From Terriglobia bacterium (GTDB lineage: Bacteria; Acidobacteriota; Terriglobia; Acidiferrales; UBA7541): DNA of 64,000 nt. Positions 35,870 through 45,493 of the stretch are shown here, in pieces. The stretch is from the NCBI GenBank assembly GCA_020073705.1, contig JAIQES010000005.1, positions 1 through 64,000 on the forward strand. Direction: 5' to 3'. The notes under the pieces are model-generated. The model did no database searches. It worked only from the letters and a program-made list of their open reading frames with translations, and was not told the origin of the DNA. A program made the position numbers and the translations under genes. Position 1 is the first letter of the stretch, and every line of letters starts with the position of its first letter.

Positions 35870-38800
35870 TTCCCCCTCGCAATGGCTCGCGGCCATCTTG
35901 CCTCAGCGGCAGTTTCCTCGTCAGCCGGAGCGGCGGCGAGAGCCTGGCGCACAGATTCTTTCAACTCTTCCACCAGAAACGGCTTCGCCAGGTATCGCAC
36001 GCCGCTCGAATTCAGAAACTCCAGGGTGCGCGGGCTCACCGTGTCCCCGGTGACAAACAGGAGCCTGTGCTGCAAGGGACTTCCGGCGCGTACCAGTGCA
36101 CGGTAGAGGCCTGGCCCGTCCAAATGCGGCATCTTCAAATCGCAGATGACAAGGTCATAGTTTTTTTTGTCCAACCAGTCGAGGGCTTCCCGGCTGTCGA
36201 GCAGCGTGTCCACCTGGTGGCCTTCCTCAGACTCCACGTCGGCAATCAGTTGCGCCACGGTGGGCTCGTCTTCCACCACGAGAATGCGCTCCGGATGCCG
36301 CTCAACTCGAACGGGGCTTGGCGCGGGGACAGCCGCGACCGCGCGTGGTGCGGCGGCCGGCTCTTCCTCGGCAAAATCGAGCGCGGCGGCGGCCAGCGCT
36401 GGCAGCTCGACGGTAAGGGTGGCGCCGTGGCCCGGCTGGCTTTCGACACTGACCTCGCCGCCGTGCTCTTGCACAATGCCGTAAACGATCGAAAGCCCCA
36501 GACCCGTGCCGAGGCCCACCGGTTTTGTGGTGAAGAATGGATCGAATATGCGCGAGACAACCTCGGGTGGAATACCGGGACCATCGTCGGAGATCTCCAT
36601 TCCAATGCGGTCACCGGCAAGCCGCCGCGTGCGGATGCGGATCCGCCCATGGCTGCCCCCTTGTTCACGTCCCTGCTGGATGGCCTGCTCGGCATTGACG
36701 ATCAGATTGAGCACCACCTGCTGCAACTGAGCGGCATCGGCCAGGGTGTGTGGCAGGCCTTCATCGAGGACCAGATCTACAAGAATGTTTTCGATTTTCA
36801 GTTCGTAAGCGCGCAGGGCGAATGTGCGTTCGATGACTTCGTTCAGATTGACCGCGCGGCGCTCAGGCTTGGTTTCCCGCGAAAACAAGAGAAGATTCTT
36901 GACGATTCGTCCGGCGCGCGCGGCTTCCTGCGAAATTCGCCGCGCATCGGCCGCGCGGTCCGACGCGGAACGGCGGCTGAGCAGGAGCTGCGCGTAGCCT
37001 TGAATGCTGGTGAGCGGATTATTGAGTTCATGGGCGATGCCAGAAACAAGCTGGCCGAGGGCGGCCATTTTTTCGGTCTGCAGAAGCTTGGATTGAATCA
37101 GCCGCTGGCCGGTGATATCGCGGTAGACCTCAAGCCAGCCCAGGCGCGCGCCGTCCGCATGGAACAAAGGCCGCGCGAAACGTTCCACGACCTTGCGCGA
37201 TGGCCGCACCAGTTCGAGTTCGTCCCAGCTCGCTTCGTCCCCCCGGCGTACGCGCTCGCGCCAGCGCGCCGCCGTCCCGGCTGGATGGCTGAACCGGCCC
37301 GCGAGGCTTTCGATCAGCGCGTCGATCGTGCCCAGTTCGAACAGGCTGCGCGCTTCCAGCCCCATGATTTGTGCCAAGCGGTCGCTGACCACCCGGATAT
37401 TTCCCGACGCATCGAGCAGCAACACGCCGGAATCGATCGAATCCATGAGGCCGTGCATCTCCGCTTCCAGGCGCCCTTCCGCTTCCCGCAGGGTCTTCCG
37501 CGAGCCGTGATCCTCGAAATAAATCAGCCACCGCCGGATCTCATCGCCTCTCGCATCGATCGCGGAGCGCAGATGCAGGCGCACGGCCGCGCCGGCGGCG
37601 AGCGCGGCTTCGAGCGGAACCACCAGGCGCTTAGTTCCGGGCGCGAGTTCGGAATCGTGCCTGATAAAACGCTCCCGCCATTCGGCCACGGCATTGCGCG
37701 CGGCCGGGGAAAACAAATCTTCGAGCGGGATCCCCTCCGCACATCCCAAGTCGAGTTGCAGGAAGGAGCGCGCAGCCCGGCTGGCTTCGCGAACTTGTCC
37801 CTGTTCATCAATGACTACAAGACATTCGCCGCTTTCCTCTACAATCCGTTGCAAGGAATTCACCCATTCGGCGCGCATTCCCCGCGTGGCCTCCCGGTCC
37901 AGGGCAGAAGCAGCCAGCAACGCATAGGACTCCAGAGCTGCCATGTCGTCGTTCGAATCCTCCGAAGGTAGCAACCCGGCCATCAGAACGCCGCAAGTGC
38001 GATTCCCTATTTCGATGGGAAAAGCGATCACGCGGTCCAGTGCCGGCAAAGCGTGGTCCGATGCGGAGCCCGGCCGCACTGGGAGGGCTTCGCCCTCAAT
38101 TTCTACCTCACGCCCTTGCTCGAGAACGGTTTGCCATATATGGAGGAGAGGTTCCTGCGGGAGCAACGTACGCCATTCGTCTGGACCGTCCCAACCATCC
38201 GGGAGCATGGGCGATCCGCCAGCCTTGCCTAAGGCCACGAACTCCGCCTGAACGTGATGCCGCACGGCGCGCGTAATCTGCGCAAGGATGGAGTCCACCG
38301 AGACGCCACAAAGGATGGCGCGGGAGAGGCGCACCTGAGAGCGAAGTCCCTCGGCCGCCAGTTCGCTGCGGCGGGTGTCGCGGTAATGCGCGACGGCAAG
38401 AGCGATCTCATCCGCACGCATGCGCAGCGTCTCGAGATCCAGACCCGCTGCGGCGCGGGCGCGGTCGTAGGCAACCATGGCCAGACCAAACGTGCAGTGC
38501 CGCGCACGGAGCGGAATCCAGACGGCGCCGTGCATTCCCACCAGCGGGCCAAGGCGTGGCATCGTTTCTTCCGGACCGAATTCGGCCCGGAGCGGCTCCG
38601 GACTCTCCAGCACCGCTTGCAGAAAAGGCGTTGAGACGTCGAGGTGCTTCCACTGTTCCGGAATGGGCCCAGGTGCGGCTTCGACCACGCGACCCCGGCC
38701 GAGTCCGCCGCGCCCCTTCCCGGTCAACCAAAGGCCGACTCGGTCCGCGGCGCCGGTCGCGAGCAACATCTGAGCACCCAGCTCGAGCAGATGATCGAGC

Positions 38801-38895
38801 GAGTCACCCCGCGCGGCAGCGCGCACCAAAGCGCCCGCCTGCCCCTCCGAGGAGTGTGCAGTCCCCCATTTTCGCATCCAGCCAGAGGCGGCCAT
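35866..38895 (-). CDS. Hybrid sensor histidine kinase (GAF-GAF-PAS-PAS-HisKA-HATPase-REC)
   Basis: About 1009 residues and no membrane helices, so cytoplasmic. Two GAF-like regions (about 25-345) precede two PAS domains (about 360-610), the HisKA box GIAHELNNPLTSIQGYAQLL, and an HATPase domain with NLIVNAEQAI, DDGPGIP and GTGLGLSIVYGIV. A Pro/Ala linker leads to a receiver with the acidic EDE, phospho-acceptor Asp in CDLKMPHLDG and Lys in YLAKPF. ATG 38895 is chosen because AGGAG lies five bases upstream; a longer frame to 39072 is not family-like. Coupled to the downstream HisKA protein, and possibly upstream of the sigma-54 activator at 40902. Confidence 0.92.
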   Translation of the reverse strand: MAASGWMRKWGTAHSSEGQAGALVRAAARGDSLDHLLELGAQMLLATGAADRVGLWLTGKGRGGLGRGRVVEAAPGPIPEQWKHLDVSTPFLQAVLESPEPLRAEFGPEETMPRLGPLVGMHGAVWIPLRARHCTFGLAMVAYDRARAAAGLDLETLRMRADEIALAVAHYRDTRRSELAAEGLRSQVRLSRAILCGVSVDSILAQITRAVRHHVQAEFVALGKAGGSPMLPDGWDGPDEWRTLLPQEPLLHIWQTVLEQGREVEIEGEALPVRPGSASDHALPALDRVIAFPIEIGNRTCGVLMAGLLPSEDSNDDMAALESYALLAASALDREATRGMRAEWVNSLQRIVEESGECLVVIDEQGQVREASRAARSFLQLDLGCAEGIPLEDLFSPAARNAVAEWRERFIRHDSELAPGTKRLVVPLEAALAAGAAVRLHLRSAIDARGDEIRRWLIYFEDHGSRKTLREAEGRLEAEMHGLMDSIDSGVLLLDASGNIRVVSDRLAQIMGLEARSLFELGTIDALIESLAGRFSHPAGTAARWRERVRRGDEASWDELELVRPSRKVVERFARPLFHADGARLGWLEVYRDITGQRLIQSKLLQTEKMAALGQLVSGIAHELNNPLTSIQGYAQLLLSRRSASDRAADARRISQEAARAGRIVKNLLLFSRETKPERRAVNLNEVIERTFALRAYELKIENILVDLVLDEGLPHTLADAAQLQQVVLNLIVNAEQAIQQGREQGGSHGRIRIRTRRLAGDRIGMEISDDGPGIPPEVVSRIFDPFFTTKPVGLGTGLGLSIVYGIVQEHGGEVSVESQPGHGATLTVELPALAAAALDFAEEEPAAAPRAVAAVPAPSPVRVERHPERILVVEDEPTVAQLIADVESEEGHQVDTLLDSREALDWLDKKNYDLVICDLKMPHLDGPGLYRALVRAGSPLQHRLLFVTGDTVSPRTLEFLNSSGVRYLAKPFLVEELKESVRQALAAAPADEETAAEARWPRAIARGK

Positions 38896-38903
38896 CACGT
38901 CTC

Positions 38904-39020
38904 CTAGAACCGCACTTGCAGGATAAGATAGCTGAATAGCAGCGCGGTGCCGATCATGACGATGGCGGTGATGGTTTCGCGCACCAAGCGGTAGTGCAGC
39001 AAATATTTCCGATAGAGCAC
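38904..39020 (-). CDS. Probable 38-residue single-helix membrane peptide
   Basis: GTG 39020 follows a strong AGGAGG five bases upstream. The 38 residues are a basic N-terminus (MLYRKYLLHYRLVRE), a hydrophobic helix (ITAIVMIGTALLFSYLIL) and a short QVRF tail. The TAG stop at 38904 abuts the ribosome-binding site of the hybrid kinase, whose ATG is eight bases further on. A good ribosome-binding site, plausible topology and tight spacing argue that it is real; no homologue is recognised. It could anchor or modulate the soluble kinase. Confidence 0.5.
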   Translation of the reverse strand: MLYRKYLLHYRLVRETITAIVMIGTALLFSYLILQVRF

Positions 39021-39512
39021 GGGAGCCTCCTGCGCTTCGTCTTGCACCGCTGTAACCAATGCACGAAATCACGTAAGGCGCACAGAATCAGCAGGTTTTT
39101 GAATGCGTGTTCATTAGAAAAATTAGTAGTTTTCCCATCCCGAAACTCCGCCAGGGCGCAATTCCCGGATAGGAAATCCCGTCGCCTCGGAACCTCCGTA
39201 CTTAGAGGCAGGCATGCGCACGCAACTCCCATGCGGTCTAGGTTCCATGCACAATCGCCCCTGAATTTTCCTTCACTTCGGCTGGTGCCACGATCCCCGG
39301 TCATGTCATGATTACAATTAAGTGCTTTTCAGTACCAACTACGAACTGTTGAGCAAGGCAGGGAAAGAGATGGCATGGAAGTCCTACAGCCACAATCAAA
39401 CTGGTTCTATCGTCGTCAAATGAAGCGAAAAAGGGGCAGCGTCCTAATTTGGAGGGTGTCGGGATAATTCCAGTCCTCAAGCCCACCTGCGATAGTCATT
39501 TCGGGAAGGAGA
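39021..39512. other. 492-bp divergent intergenic region
   Basis: It lies between the kinase operon (minus) and the Tat-exported hydrolase (plus), and must hold promoters for both. No sigma-54-type GG-N10-GC pair, convincing sigma-70 pair or coding frame was identified. Confidence 0.4.
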
Positions 39513-40625
39513 ATGATGGGATCAGGCAATGGGGGAAAGAAAATTGCAGTAGGAAACTCCACACGATATCAGGATGGTTCCAGTTACATGTCGAGACGCC
39601 GATTTATCTCCGCACTCGCGGCTCTCGGCGCAACGCAATTGATGCCGGCGCATAGGGTCGGGCAGAACATAAGACCTGCTATGGGCACCGCTCCTGCGCT
39701 TCGAATCATGGACATCCATCATCATCTGTTACCGCCAAGATATGTAGCGGCAAGAAAGGCCGACATTCTGAAAGTCTCCACTAGTCCCTCGGTCATCGAT
39801 TGGACGCCCGAGCACTCGCTCGACGTCATGGACAGCAGTGGCATCCAGACTGCGTTCGTTTCAGTCTCGACTCCCGGCATCTGGTTCGGAGATGTGGAAG
39901 AAGGCCGGCGGTTGTCGCGGGAGTGCAATGACTTCGCGGCGCAAATGGCGAAAGATCACCCGGGGCGATTCGGTTTTTTCGCGGCGGCGCCACTGCCGGA
40001 TACCGATGGCAGCCTAAAGGAGATCGAATATGCGATGGATACGCTGCACGCAGACGGGATCGGTTTGGTAACGAATTACGAGGGCAAGTATCTCGGTGAT
40101 CCCGCGTTCGCACCGCTGTTCGACGAGCTGAATCGCCGAAAAGCGGTCGTGTATGTTCACCCCACTTCCACCGCCTGCTGCTGGAACATCGTTCCCAACA
40201 TTCCAATTTCGCTTGAGGAGTTTGGCTTCGACACGACCAGAACCATCACCAGCCTGCTCTATAGCGGAACTCTCTCACGCTGTGCGGACTGTAAGTTCAT
40301 CTTCTCGCACGGTGGCGGGACAATACCGATGCTGGCCGGGCGAATTGGCGGAGGCGCGCGCCAGCTCACCCGCCTGGTGCCGCACGGTCCGGATTACGAA
40401 TTCCAGAAGCTTTACTTCGATACCGCGAGTGCGGCGAATGCGCCTGCGATGGCCGCGATCCTGAAACTGGTTTCCGTTAGCCAAGTTATGTTCGGCACCG
40501 ATTATCCCTGGGGGAATGTCGGGAACGCGCTCAAGGCGCTGGAAAGCGTGGGCCTCAGCGAAAGGGAGATTCGGGCGATCAAGTATGAAAGCGCGCTCCG
40601 GTTGTTTCCCCGGCTGAAGGCGTGA
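39513..40625 (+). CDS. Tat-exported amidohydrolase-2 family protein (ACMSD-like)
   Basis: 370 residues. SRRRFISALAALG is a twin-arginine signal, so the protein is probably folded in the cytoplasm and exported. The TIM barrel has the metal motif DIHHHLLPP (HxH type), a central His in VVYVHPTS, FSHGGGTIP and the catalytic Asp in MFGTDYPWG, matching amidohydrolase-2/ACMSD-like decarboxylases and hydrolases. Substrate unknown. AAGGAG at 39506-39511 favours ATG 39513 or 39516, giving an n-region of about 25 residues; ATG 39588 directly before the twin arginines is the alternative. Confidence 0.82.
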   Translation: MMGSGNGGKKIAVGNSTRYQDGSSYMSRRRFISALAALGATQLMPAHRVGQNIRPAMGTAPALRIMDIHHHLLPPRYVAARKADILKVSTSPSVIDWTPEHSLDVMDSSGIQTAFVSVSTPGIWFGDVEEGRRLSRECNDFAAQMAKDHPGRFGFFAAAPLPDTDGSLKEIEYAMDTLHADGIGLVTNYEGKYLGDPAFAPLFDELNRRKAVVYVHPTSTACCWNIVPNIPISLEEFGFDTTRTITSLLYSGTLSRCADCKFIFSHGGGTIPMLAGRIGGGARQLTRLVPHGPDYEFQKLYFDTASAANAPAMAAILKLVSVSQVMFGTDYPWGNVGNALKALESVGLSEREIRAIKYESALRLFPRLKA

Positions 40626-40901
40626 ATCGCATTTTCGCCGGCTACTCTGGCTCAGAGCGTGCAATATGCGAGCTGCCGCTTGAGCGGGGCGCAATGGGAT
40701 GCCGGCGAAGCTTTTGCGTAGCGCACCTTGGCGAACATCGGCCATTTGCTCGCGAGAATCCAGGCATCACAAGAAATTCCTACTCACTATCGCGCAGCCC
40801 TCGATTTCGAGCGCCCCGCGTTTGAGGTCTTCGAGCGATGAAGTGGTCCCTGCTCGCGATGATCTGAAGCCAGTAGAACGTCCAGCACATCCATTCTGGA
40901 A

Positions 40902-42338
40902 CTAGATTCCGTTCGTGGCTTTGCGCACGAATGGACCGTTCGAACCATCGTGCGGTTCGGATTCATATTGCTTGAGTTTGCGGTACAGTGTGGTCTTGCC
41001 GATGCCGAGCAGCCGTGCGGCAGCCATCTTGTCGCCGGCCGTCTCCCGAAGCGCGCGCAGAATTGCGCGGCGCTCAAGTGCCTCAAGCGGCACCAGTTCG
41101 TCGTTTTCCGGCAACTTCTCCACCGATGCGTACTGCAGGCTGGACGGCAAATCCCCGACGTGCAGGATCGGCCCCGTGCCCAGCGCCACGGCCCGCTCAA
41201 TGGCATTTTCGAGCTCGCGAATGTTGCCTGGCCAGTCATACGCCATGATGCGGCGCATGGCGTCTTCGGAAATCGTATGGATCGGATGCGCCGGGTCGCA
41301 GAATTTTTCGAGAAACGCATTGACCAGCAAGGGAATGTCGGTCCTCCGATCGCGAAGCGGCGGCAGCTTGATCTGTACGACATTCAAACGGAAATAGAGG
41401 TCCTGCCGGAAATTTCCGGTGCGGATGGCGGCTTCGAGGTCCCGGTTGGTGGCGGCAATCACGCGCGCGCGGATGCCGACCCGCTCATTCGAACCGACCG
41501 GTTTGACCTCATGCTCCTGAAGAGCGCGCAGCAGCTTCGCTTGCAGGTCCACGGGCAGATCACCGATTTCATCCAGAAAAAGCGTGCCCTCGCCGGCAGC
41601 TTCGAACAGACCTTGTTTCGAATGTTGCGCGCCGGTGAACGCGCCTTTCACGTAGCCGAACAGCTCGGATTCGATCAGCGTGGGGACCAGGGCGGAACAG
41701 TCCACGGGGGCAAAAGGTTTATTGCTCCGCGGTCCCGAGAAATGAATCGAGCGCGCGACAAGTTCTTTTCCCGTGCCGCTTTCTCCCAGGATCAAAACGG
41801 GGTACGTATGCTGCGCGACTTTCTCGATGAGCTTGTAAACGCGCTGCATTTTCGGCGAGACGCCGATCAATCCGCCAAAACCCGGCCGGCTGCGTAGCTG
41901 TTGTCGCAGCAGACGGTTTTCCTGATCGAGCTCGATGGCATGCACCAGGCGATCCAGTTTGGCGCGCAACTCTTCGACGTGAAACGGCTTCGTAATGTAG
42001 TCCGCCGCGCCCAGCCGCGTCGCTTCGATGGCCGTTTCGATCGTGCCGTATTGCGTCAGCACAATGACAGCAACCTGCGGATTATTCTCGCGAATCCGTT
42101 TGATCAGTTCCAATCCGCCGACTTGCGGGACCTTCAAGTCCGTAATGACAATATCGACCGGATACTGGTCGAGGATCTCCAGCGCCTGTTCGGTGGTCGC
42201 GGACGCGTAAACATGCAGCCCTGTTTCGAGAGCTACATCATTGCAAAGATTCCGCGTGGTTATCTCATCGTCCACAATCAGCAAGCTCAAACCGGCGGAT
42301 CTTACTGCTGAAGTTTCGAGTCTGGCATCTGTTTCCAT
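40902..42338 (-). CDS. NtrC-family sigma-54-dependent response regulator
   Basis: 478 residues with the full NtrC layout: receiver (about 17-130, phospho-acceptor Asp67 in ITDLKVP), AAA+ domain with Walker A GESGTGKE, the sigma-54-contacting GAFTGA loop, Walker [12 protein letters not shown] and the arginine-finger region, then a Fis-type helix-turn-helix ([32 protein letters not shown]). It activates RpoN-dependent promoters after phosphorylation. No kinase is directly adjacent; the hybrid kinase 2 kb away is a candidate. Start is ATG 42338, with GTG 42341 immediately before it equally usable. Confidence 0.93.
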   Translation of the reverse strand: METDARLETSAVRSAGLSLLIVDDEITTRNLCNDVALETGLHVYASATTEQALEILDQYPVDIVITDLKVPQVGGLELIKRIRENNPQVAVIVLTQYGTIETAIEATRLGAADYITKPFHVEELRAKLDRLVHAIELDQENRLLRQQLRSRPGFGGLIGVSPKMQRVYKLIEKVAQHTYPVLILGESGTGKELVARSIHFSGPRSNKPFAPVDCSALVPTLIESELFGYVKGAFTGAQHSKQGLFEAAGEGTLFLDEIGDLPVDLQAKLLRALQEHEVKPVGSNERVGIRARVIAATNRDLEAAIRTGNFRQDLYFRLNVVQIKLPPLRDRRTDIPLLVNAFLEKFCDPAHPIHTISEDAMRRIMAYDWPGNIRELENAIERAVALGTGPILHVGDLPSSLQYASVEKLPENDELVPLEALERRAILRALRETAGDKMAAARLLGIGKTTLYRKLKQYESEPHDGSNGPFVRKATNGI

Positions 42339-42341
42339 CAC

Positions 42342-42678
42342 TAGGCGCCTCTTTTCAAAATAGGAGCAAAGACAATGCCAAATCAGGAGAAAGGCGAAAC
42401 TACGTCCAATAAAGCACTTAACTGGGGAACAATTGCTTATTGGCCGATGATTCTATGCCCATATCGGGAATTAAGACAAGTCCATTTTGATTCATGGCAA
42501 TGGTAAGCTCTTTATTACCATAGCGAAGCAACAATGGGAATCATTTATATTTCAAAGCGGGACAGACATCCGGAAACGAAGATCTATTCAGTTAAAATCT
42601 CGCGGAACCCAGTTCCGGTGCTCCGTTCATTAGGTTCTTGATGGAGATCATCACAATGCTGGAATTACATGAACAACC
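42342..42678. other. 337-bp AT-rich intergenic region
   Basis: Lies between two minus-strand genes: upstream of the sigma-54 activator and downstream of the BNR protein. It is markedly AT-richer than flanking genes and contains the dyad at 42500-42521. No coding frame with a ribosome-binding site was found. Confidence 0.4.
42500..42521. promoter_or_regulatory. Dyad ATGGTAA-N8-TTACCAT
   Basis: A perfect 7-bp inverted repeat (42500-42506 and 42515-42521) separated by eight bases, about 160 bp upstream of the NtrC-type regulator gene. The spacing suits a dimeric regulator binding site. It could alternatively be a weak hairpin. Confidence 0.3.
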
Positions 42679-44688
42679 TTAGTTCTGAGGTGGGACCGGA
42701 TAAACGGGGGCAGCCGCGAGAGCAGCAGTCCATTCCACTGCGTACAATCCATCCGTCGCAGAGGCTGCGAATATAACTCCCAAATTGTTTTTCGTCGTCA
42801 CGGCAGGAAAGAAACCATCGGCGAGCGTTCCAGCCAGGCGAGTCCACGTCTGGCCGGAGTTCGAAGAGATATACAGGCCTCCGGTGCGCATGGAGGCAAG
42901 AAAAACATTTCCTGAGAGAGCAAGATCCTGCACCGGCGTGGATGGCAAACCTGCGCCAGCCTGCTGCCAGCTTTTCCCTGCATCGCGCGAAATATAAAGA
43001 CCGTTGTGCGCGATAGAGACCAGCGTGTTTTCGTCCGCACGGTCCACATCTAAAGTGATGGCGCCGTCCGCCTTGAGCGGCAGATCGTGCCAGGCCCAGG
43101 ATTTCCCCCCGTCGGTGGAAAAAACCAGACCGCGGAGCGATGCAACCCACAGCCGCTCGCCATTCGAAGAGACACGTATAGACTGCACCGGCAACGCGGT
43201 AAGCGGGCCGATCGGATTCAGGGTCCATGTGACGCCTTGATCGGTGGACACCAGCAGGCCGTTCTCGGTAGCGGCGAACCAGCGGCCGGAACTAAAGGCC
43301 ATGTCGTGAACAACCTGTCCAAGCTGGCGTGCCGCGGTTCGCGCGGTGCGAGAGAGGGAGCGGGAACCTCGCGCAGGCGGGACCGTGACGGCGGCTGCCT
43401 CGCCGGTAACCGTTCCGGCTCGCTGCCAGGATTTTCTCCGTGCGTCATAACGCATCAGGCCGCCATGCGCAAGCGACGCCCACCATCCGTCCGGCGCGGC
43501 GTAAACGCGAAGCATCTGCTCGGTGTGCAAGCCCGGACCGAGCGGTCCCCAGGACTTGCCATTGTCGTCGGTCGCCAGAACCGGTTCGGGAGCGTGCGCG
43601 AGCACGGCCAGGACCCGGCCCGGACGCGCCGCATCGAGCGCCAGCGCGAGAATCTGACGGTGAAAGAATCCTGCGTTCGCATCTTGAAAGTGCTCTCCAT
43701 CGTCGTCGCTCGAGAGCACGCCCAACTCCTCGGTGCCAATCACCACGCGCCCCGGCCGGCCCGCGGGCACCACGACCGTGTTGACCACCCAGTCTTGCGG
43801 CGTGGTGCGCCGCCAGGTCACGCCCCCGTCAGCAGTCTTCCACAGACCTTCCGAGGTTGCAGCGTACACAGAAGCCGGATGTTGCGGGTCCTGCGTGATG
43901 ACGTAGGTGCGGCGCGCCGCGTAGGGAATGCCCTGGATCTTCTTCCACTGCGCGGCGCCGTTCTCACTGCGATAGATGCCCGAACAGGCGCTGGCATAAA
44001 TCCGCCCGGGACTTGCACGATCGACCAAAAGACTCATCACGTCAGAATCATCGATCATGCCGTCGTGGATGGGGCGCCACGTGCGCCCGCCGTCGGTGGT
44101 CTTCCAGGGAAGGTGAAACGTTCCAGCGTAAATCGTCTGCGGGTCGCGGGGATCCACGGCAAGCGAATCGAAGTTGCGCAGTTCGTCGTGATGCACGGGC
44201 GAGATGCGTTCCCAGGATTTTCCGGCGTCACGCGAGCGGTACACGCCGTCGAGTGTCCCGGCCACGAGCACGTCCGCGTCGGAGGGTGCGATTGCGAGCG
44301 CGCGCACGGCCTGGCCTTGCAGTCCCGCAGCGCGCCAGGTTCGCCCGCCGTCGCCACTGCGAAATACGCCCCCGCCTGCCGCCGGGTCTTGTGTCCAGGC
44401 GGAAGCAAAAAGGATACTCGCATCGCGCGGATCCACAACGATGGCTGTGACCACAGCGTCCCGCCTCGTGCTCGCGCGGCCAAGCAGCTCCCAGTGCGCT
44501 CCGGCATCTTCGGATCCGAAAATATGGCCATCGGCTGTGCCGAGAAAAAGCCGTCCGGGACGCGACGGATCGGCAGCAAGCGAATGGACGTCGCCGCCAG
44601 GCGGTCCGAGCGGGCGCCATGTCTGGGCGCCCGCGACTGTGCCGCCCAATACCATGAGCAATATGACAGCGAGTGGACTCTTGTTCAT
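42679..44688 (-). CDS. Exported BNR-repeat (sialidase-fold-like) propeller protein
   Basis: 669 residues from ATG 44688, with a signal peptide (LAVILLMVLGGTVAGAQ). At least ten bacterial neuraminidase-type repeats, S/T-x-D-x-G-x-x-W, are visible: SEDAGAHW, SGDGGRTW, SRDAGKSW, TTDGGRTW, TADGGVTW, STDQGVTW, STDGGKSW, SRDAGKSW and SSNSGQTW. They build two or more propellers of the Ycf48/VPS10 type. No sialidase Arg triad or catalytic motif is evident, so it is more likely a binding or scaffold protein. Monocistronic as far as can be seen. Confidence 0.8.
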   Translation of the reverse strand: MNKSPLAVILLMVLGGTVAGAQTWRPLGPPGGDVHSLAADPSRPGRLFLGTADGHIFGSEDAGAHWELLGRASTRRDAVVTAIVVDPRDASILFASAWTQDPAAGGGVFRSGDGGRTWRAAGLQGQAVRALAIAPSDADVLVAGTLDGVYRSRDAGKSWERISPVHHDELRNFDSLAVDPRDPQTIYAGTFHLPWKTTDGGRTWRPIHDGMIDDSDVMSLLVDRASPGRIYASACSGIYRSENGAAQWKKIQGIPYAARRTYVITQDPQHPASVYAATSEGLWKTADGGVTWRRTTPQDWVVNTVVVPAGRPGRVVIGTEELGVLSSDDDGEHFQDANAGFFHRQILALALDAARPGRVLAVLAHAPEPVLATDDNGKSWGPLGPGLHTEQMLRVYAAPDGWWASLAHGGLMRYDARRKSWQRAGTVTGEAAAVTVPPARGSRSLSRTARTAARQLGQVVHDMAFSSGRWFAATENGLLVSTDQGVTWTLNPIGPLTALPVQSIRVSSNGERLWVASLRGLVFSTDGGKSWAWHDLPLKADGAITLDVDRADENTLVSIAHNGLYISRDAGKSWQQAGAGLPSTPVQDLALSGNVFLASMRTGGLYISSNSGQTWTRLAGTLADGFFPAVTTKNNLGVIFAASATDGLYAVEWTAALAAAPVYPVPPQN

Positions 44689-44953
44689 GAACAGACGCCG
44701 GCCGCGCAACTTCGGCGGCAAGACACATTCTATTCTAATCCAGATTGCGCGCCTTGGCGGTGTCAGTCAGGGTCCGGCGTGCTTGGTCCGAGGTGAAACT
44801 TCCGGCCTAAAATGCAAGCTCGATGTTAGCGATTGTCCGCAATTCAATGCCAAGGCAACGCAATCTTGACGCAAAATGGCGCCTGGCGTATGGTCTTGCA
44901 CAAATGGGAGTTTGTATTAGGAATTCCAAGTTACATTTGAGAGAGGAGAATCC

Positions 44954-45238
44954 ATGATCGTCGTGCGCAATTGCTTTGTCGCCAAACCCGGGAATGCAAG
45001 CAAGCTTGCCGCCCAGTTGAAGAAGGCAGCAGCCGTTGCCAAGATTCCCAAGCATCGTGTTTTGACCGATCTGACCGGTGAGTTCAATCGCGTCATCCTG
45101 GAGTACGAAGCGGAGAACGTCGGCGAGTTTGAAGCCCGCATGAGGGACTATGCGACAAATGAGAAGTTCCGCGAGAGTATGAAGGGCTACACGGATTTGT
45201 GGATTACCGGAAGCAGGGAAATCCTTCAGATCGCCTGA
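44954..45238 (+). CDS. Small conserved-looking protein, possible NIPSNAP-like alpha/beta barrel
   Basis: 94 residues with an excellent AGAGGAGA eight bases before ATG 44954. The pattern beta (MIVVRNCFVA), helix (NASKLAAQLKKAAAVAK), beta (HRVLTDLTGEFNRVILEYEAE), helix (VGEFEARMRDYATN) resembles the ferredoxin-like dimeric alpha/beta barrel of NIPSNAP or ABM proteins. No catalytic residue can be assigned. It stands alone between two oppositely oriented genes. Confidence 0.65.
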   Translation: MIVVRNCFVAKPGNASKLAAQLKKAAAVAKIPKHRVLTDLTGEFNRVILEYEAENVGEFEARMRDYATNEKFRESMKGYTDLWITGSREILQIA

Positions 45239-45431
45239 ATTCCAACGGCCGATAAAATAACTCTGCCTGATCCTAGGCAGCAAGAGCCGCCTGGCGGGCC
45301 TTAGGAAGCCCCGCAAGTGGCCGGTTAACGTATTGGGAGCAGCGGCCCCTCGCTCACGGGCTTGTTTCCGGGTGATTTCTCAATTCTTCGGGCTCACAGG
45401 TTTCGGAATCTTCCTCACCTGCCAAACAAAA

Positions 45432-45473
45432 CAGGCTCCGTGCTTCCGCAAGACCAAGGACGCACGGAGCCTG
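45432..45473 (-). terminator. Intrinsic terminator of the OmpA-like gene
   Basis: A perfect 12-bp stem (45432-45443 with 45462-45473) and 18-base loop, followed on the minus strand by TTTTGTTT. It lies 20 bp beyond the stop codon at 45494. This is the best-formed intrinsic terminator in the window. Confidence 0.75.
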
Positions 45474-45493
45474 GAAATGAGACCCACAGAGCG

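Noticed and set aside
35848-37971. 707-codon open frame on the plus strand opposite the hybrid kinase
   Set aside because: It is the antisense shadow of a GC-rich gene whose minus-strand product has complete PAS, HisKA, HATPase and receiver motifs; the plus product has no recognisable domain.
42421-42450. Sigma-54 promoter look-alike (TGG...TTGC)
   Set aside because: The GG and GC elements are separated by nine rather than ten bases and the rest of the consensus is poor.
43087-44796. 569-codon open frame on the plus strand
   Set aside because: Antisense to the BNR-repeat gene, which has a signal peptide and about ten clear repeats. The plus-strand product is Arg/Gly/His-rich and featureless.
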